Shown piece after piece: positions 35,057-43,519 of a stretch of 64,000 bases of DNA. The notes under the pieces are model-generated. The model was not told where the DNA came from. It saw only the letters and a list, made by a program, of their open reading frames with translations, and made no database searches. Source of the stretch: an uncultured Bacilli bacterium (GTDB lineage Bacteria > Bacillota_I > Bacilli_A > RF39 > UBA660); NCBI GenBank assembly GCA_934157235.1, contig CAKPHH010000001.1:453546-517545 (forward strand), given 5' to 3'. Every line of letters begins with the position of its first letter. Within the stretch, counting starts at the first letter, position 1. The position numbers and the translations under genes were made by a program.

Positions 35057-35601
35057 CTCTGTTTCTCCTTATACATAAAACAACTCTCATCATGTGAGTA
35101 AATTACTCCAATTGCCTGTAAGTAAGAATAAATTATTGTTGTACCTACAAACTTCATACCACGTTTTTTTAAATCATTAGAAATCATATCCGACAATTCT
35201 GAACTAGTAAGTCCAGTCTCATAAAATATTTTTCCTTCTGTAAACCTCTTCAAATAATTATAAAAACTTCCCATTTCTAAAACAATACTTTTAAAAATTC
35301 TAGCATTATTAATACTTGCTTTTATCTTTAACTTATTACGAATAATTTTTTTATTATCCAACAATTCTTTTATCTTCTCATCATCATAATTACACACTTT
35401 ATCTAAAGAAAAATTATCATAAGCCGCTCTAAAAGACTCTCTCTTATTAAGAACACATTCCCAAGAAAGTCCTGCTTGGAAAGACTCTAATATTAACATT
35501 TCAAATAAATATTCATCAGAAAAGTTCTCTACTCCCCATTCCTGATCATGATATAAAACATAAAGCTCATTATCCAAATTACACCAAGAACATCTTTTCA
35601 T
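35053..35601 (-). CDS. tag: DNA-3-methyladenine glycosylase I
   Basis: A 182-residue repair enzyme excising 3-methyladenine from DNA. The family start RCSWCN (zinc Cys2), YHDQEWG and a conserved Glu/Trp region (LFEMLILESFQAGLSWECVLNKRE) bind the modified base and zinc. RNKLKIKASINNAR and ELSDMISNDLKKRGMKFVGTTIIYSYLQAIGVI close the HhH-like glycosylase fold. C-terminal HDESC completes the zinc site. GGTGG precedes the ATG. The 36636-35695 phosphoesterase is separated by a terminator. Full length is normal (about 180). Confidence 0.9.
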   Translation of the reverse strand: MKRCSWCNLDNELYVLYHDQEWGVENFSDEYLFEMLILESFQAGLSWECVLNKRESFRAAYDNFSLDKVCNYDDEKIKELLDNKKIIRNKLKIKASINNARIFKSIVLEMGSFYNYLKRFTEGKIFYETGLTSSELSDMISNDLKKRGMKFVGTTIIYSYLQAIGVIYSHDESCFMYKEKQR

Positions 35602-35630
35602 CCTTCCACCTCATCTAAAAGAATTATATC

Positions 35631-35664
35631 AAAAAAAAGTAACTATTAAAAGTTACTTAATTTT
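35631..35664 (-). terminator. terminator upstream of tag unit
   Basis: Stem AAGTAACT (35637..35644) with AGTTACTT (35651..35658). On the minus strand a T-rich run follows, and on the plus strand AATTTTTTA, so it may act in both directions. It ends the phosphoesterase unit just before tag. Confidence 0.65.
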
Positions 35665-35694
35665 TTATATCATAAATATCATTAATACACTGAA

Positions 35695-36636
35695 TTATTG
35701 TTTTTTTGTTAATATTTTAATTAGCTCTTCTTTCTGTTCTGCCGAAATAGGACTACTTGCTGCCTTATCATGACCTTTGCCACCCATTGCCTCAGCAATT
35801 AGTCTAACATTAACATCTTCTTTAACATTCCTATAAGAAATTGTTCCATAATCTAAAGCAATCATCATAGCAAAGTCCATATCAAAATTATGCTGTCTAA
35901 AATATTCCGCCAAATCATTTCTATATTCATAATCAATAAATACTATACCGGCTTTTAATCCCAATATTTCTCCATAATAAACTTTTCTTGCATACTCTGA
36001 TAATTTTTCTTGAACTTGATTAATCTTATTATTAATTAGCATTTTTTCTAATTCACTAAATTGAAATTTTTGTATAGTCGGATCACTCAATTTTGAAAAC
36101 ATTAATTCTATATACCCATCACATCCAACAGAGTCGAATAATAATGTTAATTCATGTGGCATTTCATCATTATATTTAGTTTTCCATTCCCAAGTATCAT
36201 ATTTTCGTGTTAACTCTGAAAAATCACTTATTTTACATATAGTACCATCAATAAAACAATTTGCAACTAAATACTCATAAAATAAACTCGTACCACTACA
36301 TAATCCTTTATCATCAGAAATTCTAATTGTTGTAAATGGATACTTATTAAAATTTCCCTCTAAAGCAGATTTATGATGATCAAATACAAAAAATTTATCA
36401 TTTAACAGTTCATCTTTTGCAACCTTTGATAATGTCGGCTCTTCAAGCCATAAATCAGTTACAAAGACTCTATCATAATCATATATACTTCCATTCTCAT
36501 AATATTTTGCTATTTCCTTTTGCAAATTAAAGGTTTCACACAATACGCAATCAACCTCTTCGAAAGCCAATTTTGCTAAAACTGCATTTCCCATTCCGTC
36601 AATATCACTTTTATGTGTAAATAATAACACTTTCAT
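35695..36636 (-). CDS. DHH superfamily phosphoesterase
   Basis: A 313-residue phosphoesterase of the DHH family. THKSDIDGMGNAV has the N-terminal Asp-x-Asp motif, VFVTDLWLE adds an Asp, and FVFDHHKSAL is the DHH signature. The C-terminal part (NVRLIAEAMGGKGHDKAASSPI) holds the GGHxxAA-like DHHA1 motif in degenerate form. Relatives degrade oligoribonucleotides or cyclic dinucleotides. GGAGAG precedes the ATG. It stands alone between terminators, and the gene upstream is lepB. Exact substrate is not visible; NrnA/NrnB-like nanoRNA activity is the most plausible. Confidence 0.75.
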   Translation of the reverse strand: MKVLLFTHKSDIDGMGNAVLAKLAFEEVDCVLCETFNLQKEIAKYYENGSIYDYDRVFVTDLWLEEPTLSKVAKDELLNDKFFVFDHHKSALEGNFNKYPFTTIRISDDKGLCSGTSLFYEYLVANCFIDGTICKISDFSELTRKYDTWEWKTKYNDEMPHELTLLFDSVGCDGYIELMFSKLSDPTIQKFQFSELEKMLINNKINQVQEKLSEYARKVYYGEILGLKAGIVFIDYEYRNDLAEYFRQHNFDMDFAMMIALDYGTISYRNVKEDVNVRLIAEAMGGKGHDKAASSPISAEQKEELIKILTKKQ

Positions 36637-36778
36637 TTACTTCAACTCTCCATTTCCCACATAATATAAACTATAACTTTCACTATCTAAATTACAACAA
36701 AACCATTTCTTTGTAAAGTATCAAAATTATAACAAAAAAAGCAACTAATAAAAGTCACTTAATTTTTTGCTTTATAAT

Positions 36779-37279
36779 CTACTTCTTATTACCAAATCTT
36801 TTAAATGGAAATACTGTTAACTTAGTTGTACCCCTAATATCTTTTATTGAAACAGGTCCAATAATTCTACTATCAGTTGAATTAACTCTATTATCTCCCA
36901 TTACATAATAACAATTCTTTGGTATTTTAATAGGATCTACATCAGCAGTTACTTCATGAGAAAAATCTTCTTCAACTACTTTTCCATTTATATATAGTTT
37001 ATTATCTCTATATTCAACAGTCTCTCCTGGAAGACCAATAACTCTCTTAATTATCTTTTCATTTTTATAATTAACTACTACAATATCAAATCTCTTAAGT
37101 CCCTTAAATTTAAAACTAACTTCATCCAATATCATAATATCTTTGTCTTCCAAAGTATCTAACATTGAAGGACCATTAACTCTAATTGGAGTTACAATAA
37201 AAGCTTTAATTAATAATACGATAATAATTACAATTATATATGGTAAGTACTCTTTCATAAAAATATCCTTTTTACTCAT
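36779..37279 (-). CDS. lepB: signal peptidase I, Ser-Lys LepB type
   Basis: A 166-residue Gram-positive-type signal peptidase. One membrane helix (about 13-30), then RVNGPSMLDTL with catalytic Ser38, KGLKRFDIVVV, and IIKRVIGLPGE with catalytic Lys78. Box D GDNRVNSTDSR and GPVSIKDI close the fold. It is the housekeeping leader peptidase, distinct from the two Ser-His SipW proteins in the surface island. It is encoded just downstream of rplS, a place where Bacillota often have a signal peptidase before the GTPase rbgA. A GGAGAGAG site precedes the ATG. A weak hairpin (about 36735-36765) follows. Confidence 0.9.
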   Translation of the reverse strand: MSKKDIFMKEYLPYIIVIIIVLLIKAFIVTPIRVNGPSMLDTLEDKDIMILDEVSFKFKGLKRFDIVVVNYKNEKIIKRVIGLPGETVEYRDNKLYINGKVVEEDFSHEVTADVDPIKIPKNCYYVMGDNRVNSTDSRIIGPVSIKDIRGTTKLTVFPFKRFGNKK

Positions 37280-37314
37280 AACTCTCTCCTATAAAGAAAA
37301 AATAAGGTATACCC

Positions 37315-37662
37315 TTATTTTTGTCCTTTTTCTTTAATACGGTATCCACCAACTCTATCCTTAAGGAATGTAAGTTTAGCACGTCTAACTTTACCATGAC
37401 GTACAACTGTAATACCAGCAATCTTTGGTGAATGAACTGGGAAGATTCTTTCTACTCCAACACCTGAAGATATTTTACGAACTGTGAATGTTTCAGAAAC
37501 AGATCCACCTTTACGTGAAACAACAACACCTTCAAATGCTTGAATACGTTCTCTCTTACCTTCAATAATCTTAACGTCTACTCTGACAGTATCACCAACA
37601 CGGAATTCAGGAACGTTAGGATTAAGTTGTTCTTCATTAATTTTGTCAATAATATTAGCCAT
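37315..37662 (-). CDS. rplS: 50S ribosomal protein L19
   Basis: A 115-residue ribosomal protein that bridges the two subunits. The family features are complete: [56 protein letters not shown], and [15 protein letters not shown] at the end. Length is normal. It has its own promoter and a leader of about 80 bases, so it can be expressed apart from rimM-trmD. AGGAG precedes the ATG. Confidence 0.97.
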   Translation of the reverse strand: MANIIDKINEEQLNPNVPEFRVGDTVRVDVKIIEGKRERIQAFEGVVVSRKGGSVSETFTVRKISSGVGVERIFPVHSPKIAGITVVRHGKVRRAKLTFLKDRVGGYRIKEKGQK

Positions 37663-37771
37663 ATAAGTTCTCCTCTCTATAAATATTTACCAATGATCAT
37701 ATCTAAATAAAAACAGCGGATCATCTCAAACTGACAAACAAGATTATAACACACTAACACTAAGAAATCAA
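37663..37771 (-). promoter_or_regulatory. rplS promoter and leader
   Basis: TTGATT (37771..37766), a 17-base spacer and TATAAT (37748..37743) on the minus strand precede a ~80-base 5' leader to the rplS ATG. L19 leaders of this size in Bacillota are often autoregulatory, but I could not fold it, so only the promoter is certain. Confidence 0.65.
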
Positions 37772-37790
37772 CCAATTTCCGCATGTTTAA

Positions 37791-37816
37791 TAAGAAAAAG
37801 AGCCCAATAAGCTCTT
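37791..37816 (-). terminator. terminator after the trmD-linked unknown gene
   Basis: AAGAGC (37798..37803) pairs with GCTCTT (37811..37816); on the minus strand TTTCTT follows. It separates the gene at 37822 from the rplS promoter. Confidence 0.65.
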
Positions 37817-37821
37817 CGATA

Positions 37822-38274
37822 TTACCTATTTTTTCCTTGTTCAAAGGAATTCATTAAATTATTCTGTAATTCAGCAAATTCTATCTTGGCTTGTTTTTGT
37901 AAAGCACTCAATTGTTTAGCCATTATTTCTAATTCTTTTTTCTCTAAGAATCTTCGATATTTATTTTTAATTTCCTGTCTAAACTTCTCTATTCTATCAA
38001 GCACTAATCTAAAAGATTCTCCCGTATCATCATCACTAATTAATAATTCTGTTAATTGTTTCAATAATTTCCTATACTTTTTACTAACATACTCACTAAC
38101 TAATGGCCTACCTAATTCGTTATCGATAACTTCTATATTTTTAATTCTAACACCACAAATATTAAAGCCATCACTCTTAGTAGGAAGTACAAATCCTTTT
38201 AGATTTACCAATTGTTCAAAATCTCCATACTTCCATTTCTTTTTAATTTTTTTCTTCTTACATACAGAATACAT
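37822..38274 (-). CDS. basic coiled-coil protein of unknown function between trmD and rplS
   Basis: A 150-residue basic protein from the ATG at 38274; the GTG at 38283 is inside the ribosome site. It starts MYSVCKKKKIKKKWKY, has a beta-rich middle (GFVLPTKSDGFNICGVRI) and a long Lys/Glu helix with the heptads LEIMAKQLSALQKQAKIEFAELQ. The charge profile suggests nucleic-acid or ribosome binding. It replaces nothing standard in the rimM-trmD-rplS run and seems to be a lineage-specific insertion. The start follows the trmD stop directly. Function unknown. Confidence 0.6.
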   Translation of the reverse strand: MYSVCKKKKIKKKWKYGDFEQLVNLKGFVLPTKSDGFNICGVRIKNIEVIDNELGRPLVSEYVSKKYRKLLKQLTELLISDDDTGESFRLVLDRIEKFRQEIKNKYRRFLEKKELEIMAKQLSALQKQAKIEFAELQNNLMNSFEQGKNR

Positions 38275-38283
38275 AAACTCCAC

Positions 38284-38949
38284 CTACTTCTCTAATAAAT
38301 CCGGTCTACGTTCTTTTGTCCTTTTTAAACTTTCTTCTCTTCTATATTCTTCAATTCTTTTATGATCTCCTGATACTAAAACCTCAGGAACTTCCATTTC
38401 TTCATAAACTCTAGGTTTAGTATAAGTCGGATAGTCTAACAAATTATTATTAAATGAATCATTTAAATGTGATCCTTCTTCAATAACTCCAGGAAGAAGT
38501 CTTCCTATTGAATCCACTAAAATCATACTTGCAAGTTCTCCACCTGTCAAAATATAATCTCCAATACTTATCTCCATATCACAAATACTTCTAATTCGCT
38601 CATCAAAGCCCTCATAATGTCCACATATTAGAATTAAATGTTTTTCTTTAGCCAAACTATAAGCAACCTCTTGTTTATATAAAGTACCATCTGGCGTTAA
38701 TAAAATAACCTTAGAATTCTCATTTCTTAAAGCTCTTACACAATCAAATATTGGTTGACAAGTAAGTACCATTCCATTTCCTCCACCATATGGAGTATCA
38801 TCAACTTTATGATGTAAATCCAAAGAATAATCCCTAAAATTATGAATCTTAATTTCTATTTTTCCTAAATCAATCGCTCTTTTAATAATTGATTCTTCAA
38901 ATATCCCTTTATACATATCTGGAAAAAGAGTTAAAATATCAATCTTCAT
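38284..38949 (-). CDS. trmD: tRNA (guanine37-N1)-methyltransferase
   Basis: A 221-residue SPOUT-class enzyme that methylates G37 of tRNAs with G36, preventing frameshifting. MKIDILTLFPDMYKG opens it, DDTPYGGGNGMVL is the substrate loop, and LILICGHYEGFDERI with ISIGDYILTGGELA forms the deep trefoil knot that binds SAM. Length is normal. It directly follows rimM with a GGAGAGG site. Together with rimM and rplS this is the conserved ribosome-maturation run. Confidence 0.97.
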   Translation of the reverse strand: MKIDILTLFPDMYKGIFEESIIKRAIDLGKIEIKIHNFRDYSLDLHHKVDDTPYGGGNGMVLTCQPIFDCVRALRNENSKVILLTPDGTLYKQEVAYSLAKEKHLILICGHYEGFDERIRSICDMEISIGDYILTGGELASMILVDSIGRLLPGVIEEGSHLNDSFNNNLLDYPTYTKPRVYEEMEVPEVLVSGDHKRIEEYRREESLKRTKERRPDLLEK

Positions 38950-38960
38950 TATATCCTCTC

Positions 38961-39443
38961 CTACATACCTTCCAACAACTCAACTATAATCTTCTTTTCA
39001 CTCTTAGAAATACTCTTAACCATTGGAGAATTAAGTGGAATTAAAACTTCCTTTTCAAACTGAATTCTAAGTATTTTATTATTAGGACTCGCTAAAAATA
39101 TTTCTTTTATTATTCCACACTTTCCATCATCAGTCAACACAGTATAAGTAATTAACTCTTCATCTAAAATCTCATTATCATCAAGTCCAAGTTCATCTTC
39201 ACTTATATATACTTTTTTCTTCACTAAAAATAACACTTCATTTATATCTTTATAATCATTTAAAGTAACCATATCATAAGTCTTGTGTCTTCTATAACTC
39301 TTTATTATATAATCCTTATTATCAATAATAAGTCTCTTACCTACTATAAATACTTTTTCCTTATATTGAAAATCACTAAGTATTCTAACTTCTCCTTTTA
39401 TACCATGAGTTCCAACGATCTTACCTATATATACTTCTCGCAT
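38961..39443 (-). CDS. rimM: ribosome maturation factor RimM
   Basis: A 160-residue protein helping assemble the 30S head. IGKIVGTHGIKGEVRIL (PRC-type N-terminal barrel) and the acidic stretch DKYIIKSYRRHKTYDMVTLNDYKDINEVLFLVKK precede a second barrel (VLTDDGKCGIIKEIFLASPNNKILRIQF). GAGG precedes the ATG and 2 bases separate it from the rRNA methyltransferase gene. Usually rpsP and ffh precede rimM in Bacillota; here an rRNA methylase and a metalloprotease are upstream. Confidence 0.93.
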   Translation of the reverse strand: MREVYIGKIVGTHGIKGEVRILSDFQYKEKVFIVGKRLIIDNKDYIIKSYRRHKTYDMVTLNDYKDINEVLFLVKKKVYISEDELGLDDNEILDEELITYTVLTDDGKCGIIKEIFLASPNNKILRIQFEKEVLIPLNSPMVKSISKSEKKIIVELLEGM

Positions 39444-39445
39444 TA

Positions 39446-40189
39446 TTAACCTCGCAATTCATAAAGTAAAATACTAGTCGCTACTGCCACATTTAAACTT
39501 TCTACTCTAGCAGTCATACTTATATAAAGATTTTTATCACATAAATCAAGTAATTTACGACTAACACCATTACCTTCATTCCCAACAATTAATACAAAGT
39601 TGTCTTTTTCTTCCTTACCCAATGTTTTAACATCTACTCCTCCATCTACAGAAGTTCCATAAATGTTAAAATCACTTCCTCTAACCATTCTTAACCAATC
39701 AAAAAGATCTCTTACAATTATATTAGTATGAAAAATCATTCCCTGTGTCGCTCTTAAAACTTTTGGATTATATAAATCAACTGTATCTTCTGAAAGAACT
39801 ATTGTCGTTACTCCAAAAGCTAAAGCACTTCTAATAATTGTCCCTAGATTACCAGGATCTTGGATATTATCAAGAGCCAATACTTTATCTCCCACTATCT
39901 CTCCAGCATCTCTCGTTCTTTTTCTACATAATGCCATAACACTACTAGGTGTCTCTAATGCTGATATTTTACACATAACCTCTTTTGAATAATAAGCATA
40001 AGGCGAAGGAAAAGGTAAATCTGTACCTTCTTCCAAAATAAGTTCTTCTATAACTCCAGCTCTAAAAGCTTCTAACGCTAAATGCTCACCTTCAACTATA
40101 AATAAATTATACTCATCACGATACTTTTTCTTTTGTAACTTCTTAAACATCTTAACCTTATCATTATCTAAACTAGTAATTACATTCAA
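39446..40189 (-). CDS. TrmH-family 23S rRNA (guanosine/2'-O) methyltransferase
   Basis: A 247-residue SpoU/TrmH-class enzyme. The N-terminal substrate domain KKYRDEYNLFIVEGEHLALEAF leads to DKVLALDNIQDPGNLGTIIRSALAFG, DTVDLYNPKVLRATQGMIFHTNI, LIVGNEGNGVS and SLNVAVATSILLYEL, the three motifs of 2'-O-ribose methylases. The site could be G2251 (RlmB-like) or another rRNA or tRNA position. GGAG precedes the ATG and it overlaps the metalloprotease gene by 4 bases. Confidence 0.88.
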   Translation of the reverse strand: MNVITSLDNDKVKMFKKLQKKKYRDEYNLFIVEGEHLALEAFRAGVIEELILEEGTDLPFPSPYAYYSKEVMCKISALETPSSVMALCRKRTRDAGEIVGDKVLALDNIQDPGNLGTIIRSALAFGVTTIVLSEDTVDLYNPKVLRATQGMIFHTNIIVRDLFDWLRMVRGSDFNIYGTSVDGGVDVKTLGKEEKDNFVLIVGNEGNGVSRKLLDLCDKNLYISMTARVESLNVAVATSILLYELRG

Positions 40190-40824
40190 AACTCCTTCAT
40201 CTCCTTACGATATTTCTTATAGTCAGACATATTATCTTCTACTAATGCCCAAAATCTATCTGAATGATCCCCATGTATTAAATGTGATAATTCATGTACT
40301 ATAACATAATCTAAATACTTAGTATCCCTTTTTATTAATTCCAAATTCAAAGTAATAACCTTTGTTTTAATATTACAAACGCCCCATCTACTAGTCATCT
40401 TTCTAATCTTTAATTCTGGATAAGGAATCCTCTTTGTAAATTTATTATATTGTAAATTTAAATGTTCCATAAATAAATTTTTTGCTTGATTCTTATACCA
40501 TTTATTAACATCAAAACTTCTACTAAAAAATACTTTATTTTCCCCAAATGATATATTAGGACTATCTACATAAACAATATCATATTTATGCCCCAAATAG
40601 AAAAATCCTTCATTGTTTTCTTTTTTCTTTTCTTGTACTTCTATCATTTTAATTAATTTTTCATAGTTCTCTTCAATCAAATCTGTAATTGCTTTAGTAG
40701 TTGTAAATTTATTTGTAGTAACTAAAATAGTTAAATCCGGCTTTACTCTAATATAAGTATTTCTCGTTGTACTTTTTCTCTCTATCACAATATCATAAGT
40801 TTTCCCATCGACATTTAACTTCAT
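40186..40824 (-). CDS. YgjP/M48-like metallopeptidase
   Basis: A 212-residue soluble zinc peptidase of the YgjP (DUF45) group. VHELSHLIHGDHSDRFWALVE gives HExxH plus the third His in the HSDRFW block, the definitive family signature. RKMTSRWGVCNIKTKVITLNLELIK is the strand before it. GGTGA precedes the ATG. It overlaps the rRNA methyltransferase gene; the role of YgjP proteins is poorly known. Confidence 0.85.
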   Translation of the reverse strand: MKLNVDGKTYDIVIERKSTTRNTYIRVKPDLTILVTTNKFTTTKAITDLIEENYEKLIKMIEVQEKKKENNEGFFYLGHKYDIVYVDSPNISFGENKVFFSRSFDVNKWYKNQAKNLFMEHLNLQYNKFTKRIPYPELKIRKMTSRWGVCNIKTKVITLNLELIKRDTKYLDYVIVHELSHLIHGDHSDRFWALVEDNMSDYKKYRKEMKEF

Positions 40825-40873
40825 TTATATCACCAACATCATTTTACTATATAATAAGAAAAAAATAAAGTTT

Positions 40874-40904
40874 CGTATAAAAATATAGCTTTTGTCTCAT
40901 TATA
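40874..40904 (+). promoter_or_regulatory. sigma-G-like forespore promoter of sspI
   Basis: CGTATA (40874..40879), an 18-base spacer and CATTATA (40898..40904) match the sigma-G pattern TGnATA...CATnnTA with one mismatch in the -35. The start site would fall near 40911, inside the first possible ATG codon at 40908, supporting the start at 40929. Confidence 0.5.
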
Positions 40905-40928
40905 TATATGAGGAGGAAAGATATAAAA

Positions 40929-41150
40929 ATGAGTATCAGAGAACATATTATTAATAATTTTAAAGGTGATGATTACAACACTCTTCGTCAAGCTATAGAT
41001 GAATCAGTATCATCTCTTGATGAAGTAACATTACCAGGTTTAGGCGTTTTCTTATGTATAATCTGGGAAAATGCTGATCAAGAATTAAAAAATGAACTAA
41101 TCGAAATAATTAAAAAACGTGTTGAAAAAGGATTAACTGAAGAAAGTTAA
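40929..41150 (+). CDS. sspI: small acid-soluble spore protein SspI family
   Basis: A 73-residue protein on the plus strand. The sequence SIREHIINNF..., LRQAIDESVSSLDEVTLPGLGVFLCIIWENAD matches SspI: the invariant LPGLGV and IW block are there. SspI is made in the forespore and packed into spores. I start at the ATG at 40929 because the upstream ATG (40908) is at the predicted transcription start. GAGGAGG lies at 40910-40916. The sigma-G-like promoter fits forespore expression. It supports a spore-forming organism. Confidence 0.8.
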   Translation: MSIREHIINNFKGDDYNTLRQAIDESVSSLDEVTLPGLGVFLCIIWENADQELKNELIEIIKKRVEKGLTEES

Positions 41151-41162
41151 TCTTTTTAAATG

Positions 41163-41190
41163 AAAAGAACTACTAAACTGTTAGTAATTC
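41163..41190. terminator. bidirectional terminator between sspI and frr
   Basis: Stem GAACTACTAA (41167..41176) with TTAGTAATTC (41181..41190) over a 4-base loop. On the plus strand TTCTTTTTCTTTT follows, on the minus strand TTTTC. It serves both convergent genes and includes the frr stop codon. Confidence 0.75.
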
Positions 41191-41721
41191 TTCTTCTTTT
41201 TCTTTTAACATAGCCTCTACTTTTTTATTATACTCGTTAACTATATCTTGAATATCTTTTTCTAAACCTTTTTCCTCATCTTCAGAAACTTCTAATTTAG
41301 AAACAGCCTCAATTCCTTCACGTCTAATATTTCTAATCGCTACTTTTGCCTCTTCTGACATAGCTTTAACTTGTTTAACTAATTCTCTTCTTCTTTCTTC
41401 TGTAAGTTCTGGAATAATAATTCTGATAGTTTCTCCATCATTACCAGGATTATATCCTAAATTAGAAGCCAAAATAGCTTTTTCAATATCTTTTAAACAA
41501 CCTCTATCAAAAGGTTTAATTAGTAATTGACGTGCCTCCGGAACAGAAATCGTTGCTAGCTGCTTTAAAGGTGTCATACTACCATAATACTCAACCACAA
41601 TACCATCTAAACTAGAAGGATTTGCTCTACCGGCTCTAACTGTCGTAAAACGTTTCTCCAAAGTCGCAATAGACTTATCCATTTTTTCGTTCAATTCTAA
41701 GATAACCATTTCACTATCCAT
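41173..41721 (-). CDS. frr: ribosome recycling factor
   Basis: A 182-residue protein that splits ribosomes after termination with EF-G. TLEKRFTTVRAGRANPSSLDGIVVEYYGSMTPLKQLATI, EARQLLIKPFD and LPELTEERRRELVKQVK are the expected family blocks. Length is normal (about 185). AGGAGAG precedes the ATG. In most bacteria pyrH lies between tsf and frr; here a lipoprotein gene does. Confidence 0.97.
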   Translation of the reverse strand: MDSEMVILELNEKMDKSIATLEKRFTTVRAGRANPSSLDGIVVEYYGSMTPLKQLATISVPEARQLLIKPFDRGCLKDIEKAILASNLGYNPGNDGETIRIIIPELTEERRRELVKQVKAMSEEAKVAIRNIRREGIEAVSKLEVSEDEEKGLEKDIQDIVNEYNKKVEAMLKEKEEELLTV

Positions 41722-41952
41722 TATATTTCATCTCTCCTTAATAAATATATTATATTATAATTACAGAATAAAAGAAAGAAAAAAGTAGACAATTTATTAC
41801 ATGCTTAATCCTTATCATAAGCAATATAACCTAATGTAACAAGTAAAACAATTACTAAAAGATTATTATTGCTTTTTACCCTTCTTTTAATTTTTTCTCT
41901 ATTTTTTCTTCAACCATTTTCTCTACCTAATTTTACATAAAGAAAAAGAACA
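41722..41952 (-). other. 231-base spacer between lipoprotein and frr genes
   Basis: The spacer holds a possible remnant of a small membrane ORF on the minus strand (MVEEKIEKKLKEG then a shifted NNLLVIVLLVTLGYIAYDKD), probably a frameshifted or degenerate gene. No convincing terminator or promoter for the downstream gene was found here; low-quality -10-like TATATTAT near 41745 may serve frr. Confidence 0.35.
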
Positions 41953-42519
41953 CTATGCATTAGTGTTCCCTTCATAATACTCTTTAAGTAATTTAATATA
42001 TTTATTTTTAATTTTATCATCCTCATCATTTAAAGAATCAGACTCTTCAGTTGAATTAACTATCATATCTTTACTATGACTAACTACTTTTCCATCTCTG
42101 ATAAAATAAATATCTGGTATAAATAAATATTCTTGCATATCTTCATCAACTTCCAAATAATCTGCTAATTCATTAACTAATTCCATATATTTATCAGTTT
42201 TATTATCTCTAATAACTAAAGGATTATAATAATAAACAACTACATCCTTTAATTTACTATCTTTGATAGCTTCTGAAAATAATTTAACTGTCTTAGTAGA
42301 AAGCTCACTATCAGAATTTCCAAAGAAAATAATTCCTGTACCTTCTCTAATTATCTTTAATACTTCATCTATACTTATATATTTAAAAGCATTATCTTTT
42401 GGAACAGAATATTCTTTAGAAAACTTCTCTGCTGGAGACAAATCTTCTACTTTCTTTATAGAACATCCAGATACAAATATCATAGTAATTAATAGTAACA
42501 ATAACAACTTTTTCTTCAT
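41953..42519 (-). CDS. lipoprotein with thioredoxin-like fold lacking CxxC
   Basis: A 188-residue exported lipoprotein from the ATG at 42519. The lipobox VSGC at the end of KKLLLLLLITMIFVSGC fits well. The mature domain reads IIREGTGIIFFGNSDSELSTKTVKLFSEAIKDSKLKDVVVYYYN, the strand-helix-strand of thioredoxin folds, with NSDSE in place of CxxC. YLFIPDIYFIRDGKVVSHSKDM supplies the cis-Pro and last strands. No redox Cys remain, so it may bind rather than reduce. It occupies the pyrH position between tsf and frr. AGGTAAG precedes the ATG. Confidence 0.7.
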   Translation of the reverse strand: MKKKLLLLLLITMIFVSGCSIKKVEDLSPAEKFSKEYSVPKDNAFKYISIDEVLKIIREGTGIIFFGNSDSELSTKTVKLFSEAIKDSKLKDVVVYYYNPLVIRDNKTDKYMELVNELADYLEVDEDMQEYLFIPDIYFIRDGKVVSHSKDMIVNSTEESDSLNDEDDKIKNKYIKLLKEYYEGNTNA

Positions 42520-42540
42520 ATACAACTTACCTAATAAAAC

Positions 42541-43416
42541 TTATACGTTCTTGATTTGACTCATTACTTCATCAGCAAAGTTTTCTTCTCTTTTTTCGAT
42601 ACCTTCACCAACAGCGAATCTAACCATAGAAACGATTTCACCATTATTATTCTTTACATAATCAAGTACTGATAATGAAGAATCTTTAACGAAAGCTTGT
42701 TCTTCTAAACAAATTTCTTTATAAAATTTATTTAATCTACCAATAGCCATTTTTTCAGCTATAGCTTCTGGTTTTCCTTCAGCCATAACTTGTTCTTTAA
42801 TTACATGAGTTTCTCTTTCAATCATTTCAGCAGGTACATCTGCTCTTCTTAAACCAACTGGATTCATAGCAGCACCTTGCATAGCAACATCTTTTGCAAC
42901 TTCTTCATTAGCACCTTTTAAAACTACTAAAACACCAATCTTACCACCCATATGCTTATAAGCACCAAAGCACTCTTCATCAGTCTTAGTAACAAGTTCA
43001 AAACGTCTGAAACTAATTTTCTCACCAATTTTAGCAACTAATGCTACTAATTTATCATTAATAGTTTCTGCACCATCTTTGATTTCTAAAACTTCTTCAA
43101 CACTCTTAGCGTTATTCTTTAAGATTTCATCAGCTAAATAATCTACAAAATTAGTAAATTCTTCATTTTTAGCAACGAAATCAGTTTCAGAATTAACTTC
43201 TAATATTACAGCTTTATTACCATCAATTTTAATTTGGCATAAACCTTCAGCAGCAATTCTACTTTCTTTCTTAGCTGCTTTAGCAATACCTTTTTCTCTT
43301 AGCCAATCAATAGCTTTTTCCATATCTCCTTCAGTAGCTTCTAATGCTTTTTTACAATCAAGCATTCCAGCTCCAGTTTTTTCTCTTAGTTCTTTAACAT
43401 CACTAGCTTTAATCAT
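42541..43416 (-). CDS. tsf: elongation factor Ts
   Basis: A 291-residue guanine nucleotide exchange factor for EF-Tu. IKASDVKELREKTGAGMLDCKKALEATEGDMEKAIDWLREKG is the N-terminal UBA-like domain and SETDFVAKNEEFTNFVDYLA the core signature. The C-terminal domain ends ENFADEVMSQIKNV. Length is normal. A terminator separates it from rpsB upstream, although its own promoter was not identified. Confidence 0.97.
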   Translation of the reverse strand: MIKASDVKELREKTGAGMLDCKKALEATEGDMEKAIDWLREKGIAKAAKKESRIAAEGLCQIKIDGNKAVILEVNSETDFVAKNEEFTNFVDYLADEILKNNAKSVEEVLEIKDGAETINDKLVALVAKIGEKISFRRFELVTKTDEECFGAYKHMGGKIGVLVVLKGANEEVAKDVAMQGAAMNPVGLRRADVPAEMIERETHVIKEQVMAEGKPEAIAEKMAIGRLNKFYKEICLEEQAFVKDSSLSVLDYVKNNNGEIVSMVRFAVGEGIEKREENFADEVMSQIKNV

Positions 43417-43464
43417 AATATGTCCTCCTATACATTTAAATTATATCTTATTTTTATATTTTAG

Positions 43465-43500
43465 AAAAGAAAAAAGAGTGAAAATTCCCTTCCACCCTTC
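43465..43500 (-). terminator. terminator-like hairpin between rpsB and tsf
   Basis: AAGGGTGGAA pairs with TTTTCACTCTT with a few G-U pairs (43489..43499 against 43474..43484), then TTTTTTC on the minus strand. It may be partial, lowering tsf relative to rpsB expression. Confidence 0.55.
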
Positions 43501-43519
43501 CTTAGTCTTCTAGTTAAAA

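Noticed and set aside
37886..38365. Plus-strand ORF of 159 codons
   Set aside because: It spans the antisense of the unknown gene at 37822 and the end of trmD; no ribosome site and low-complexity Phe/Leu/Ser.
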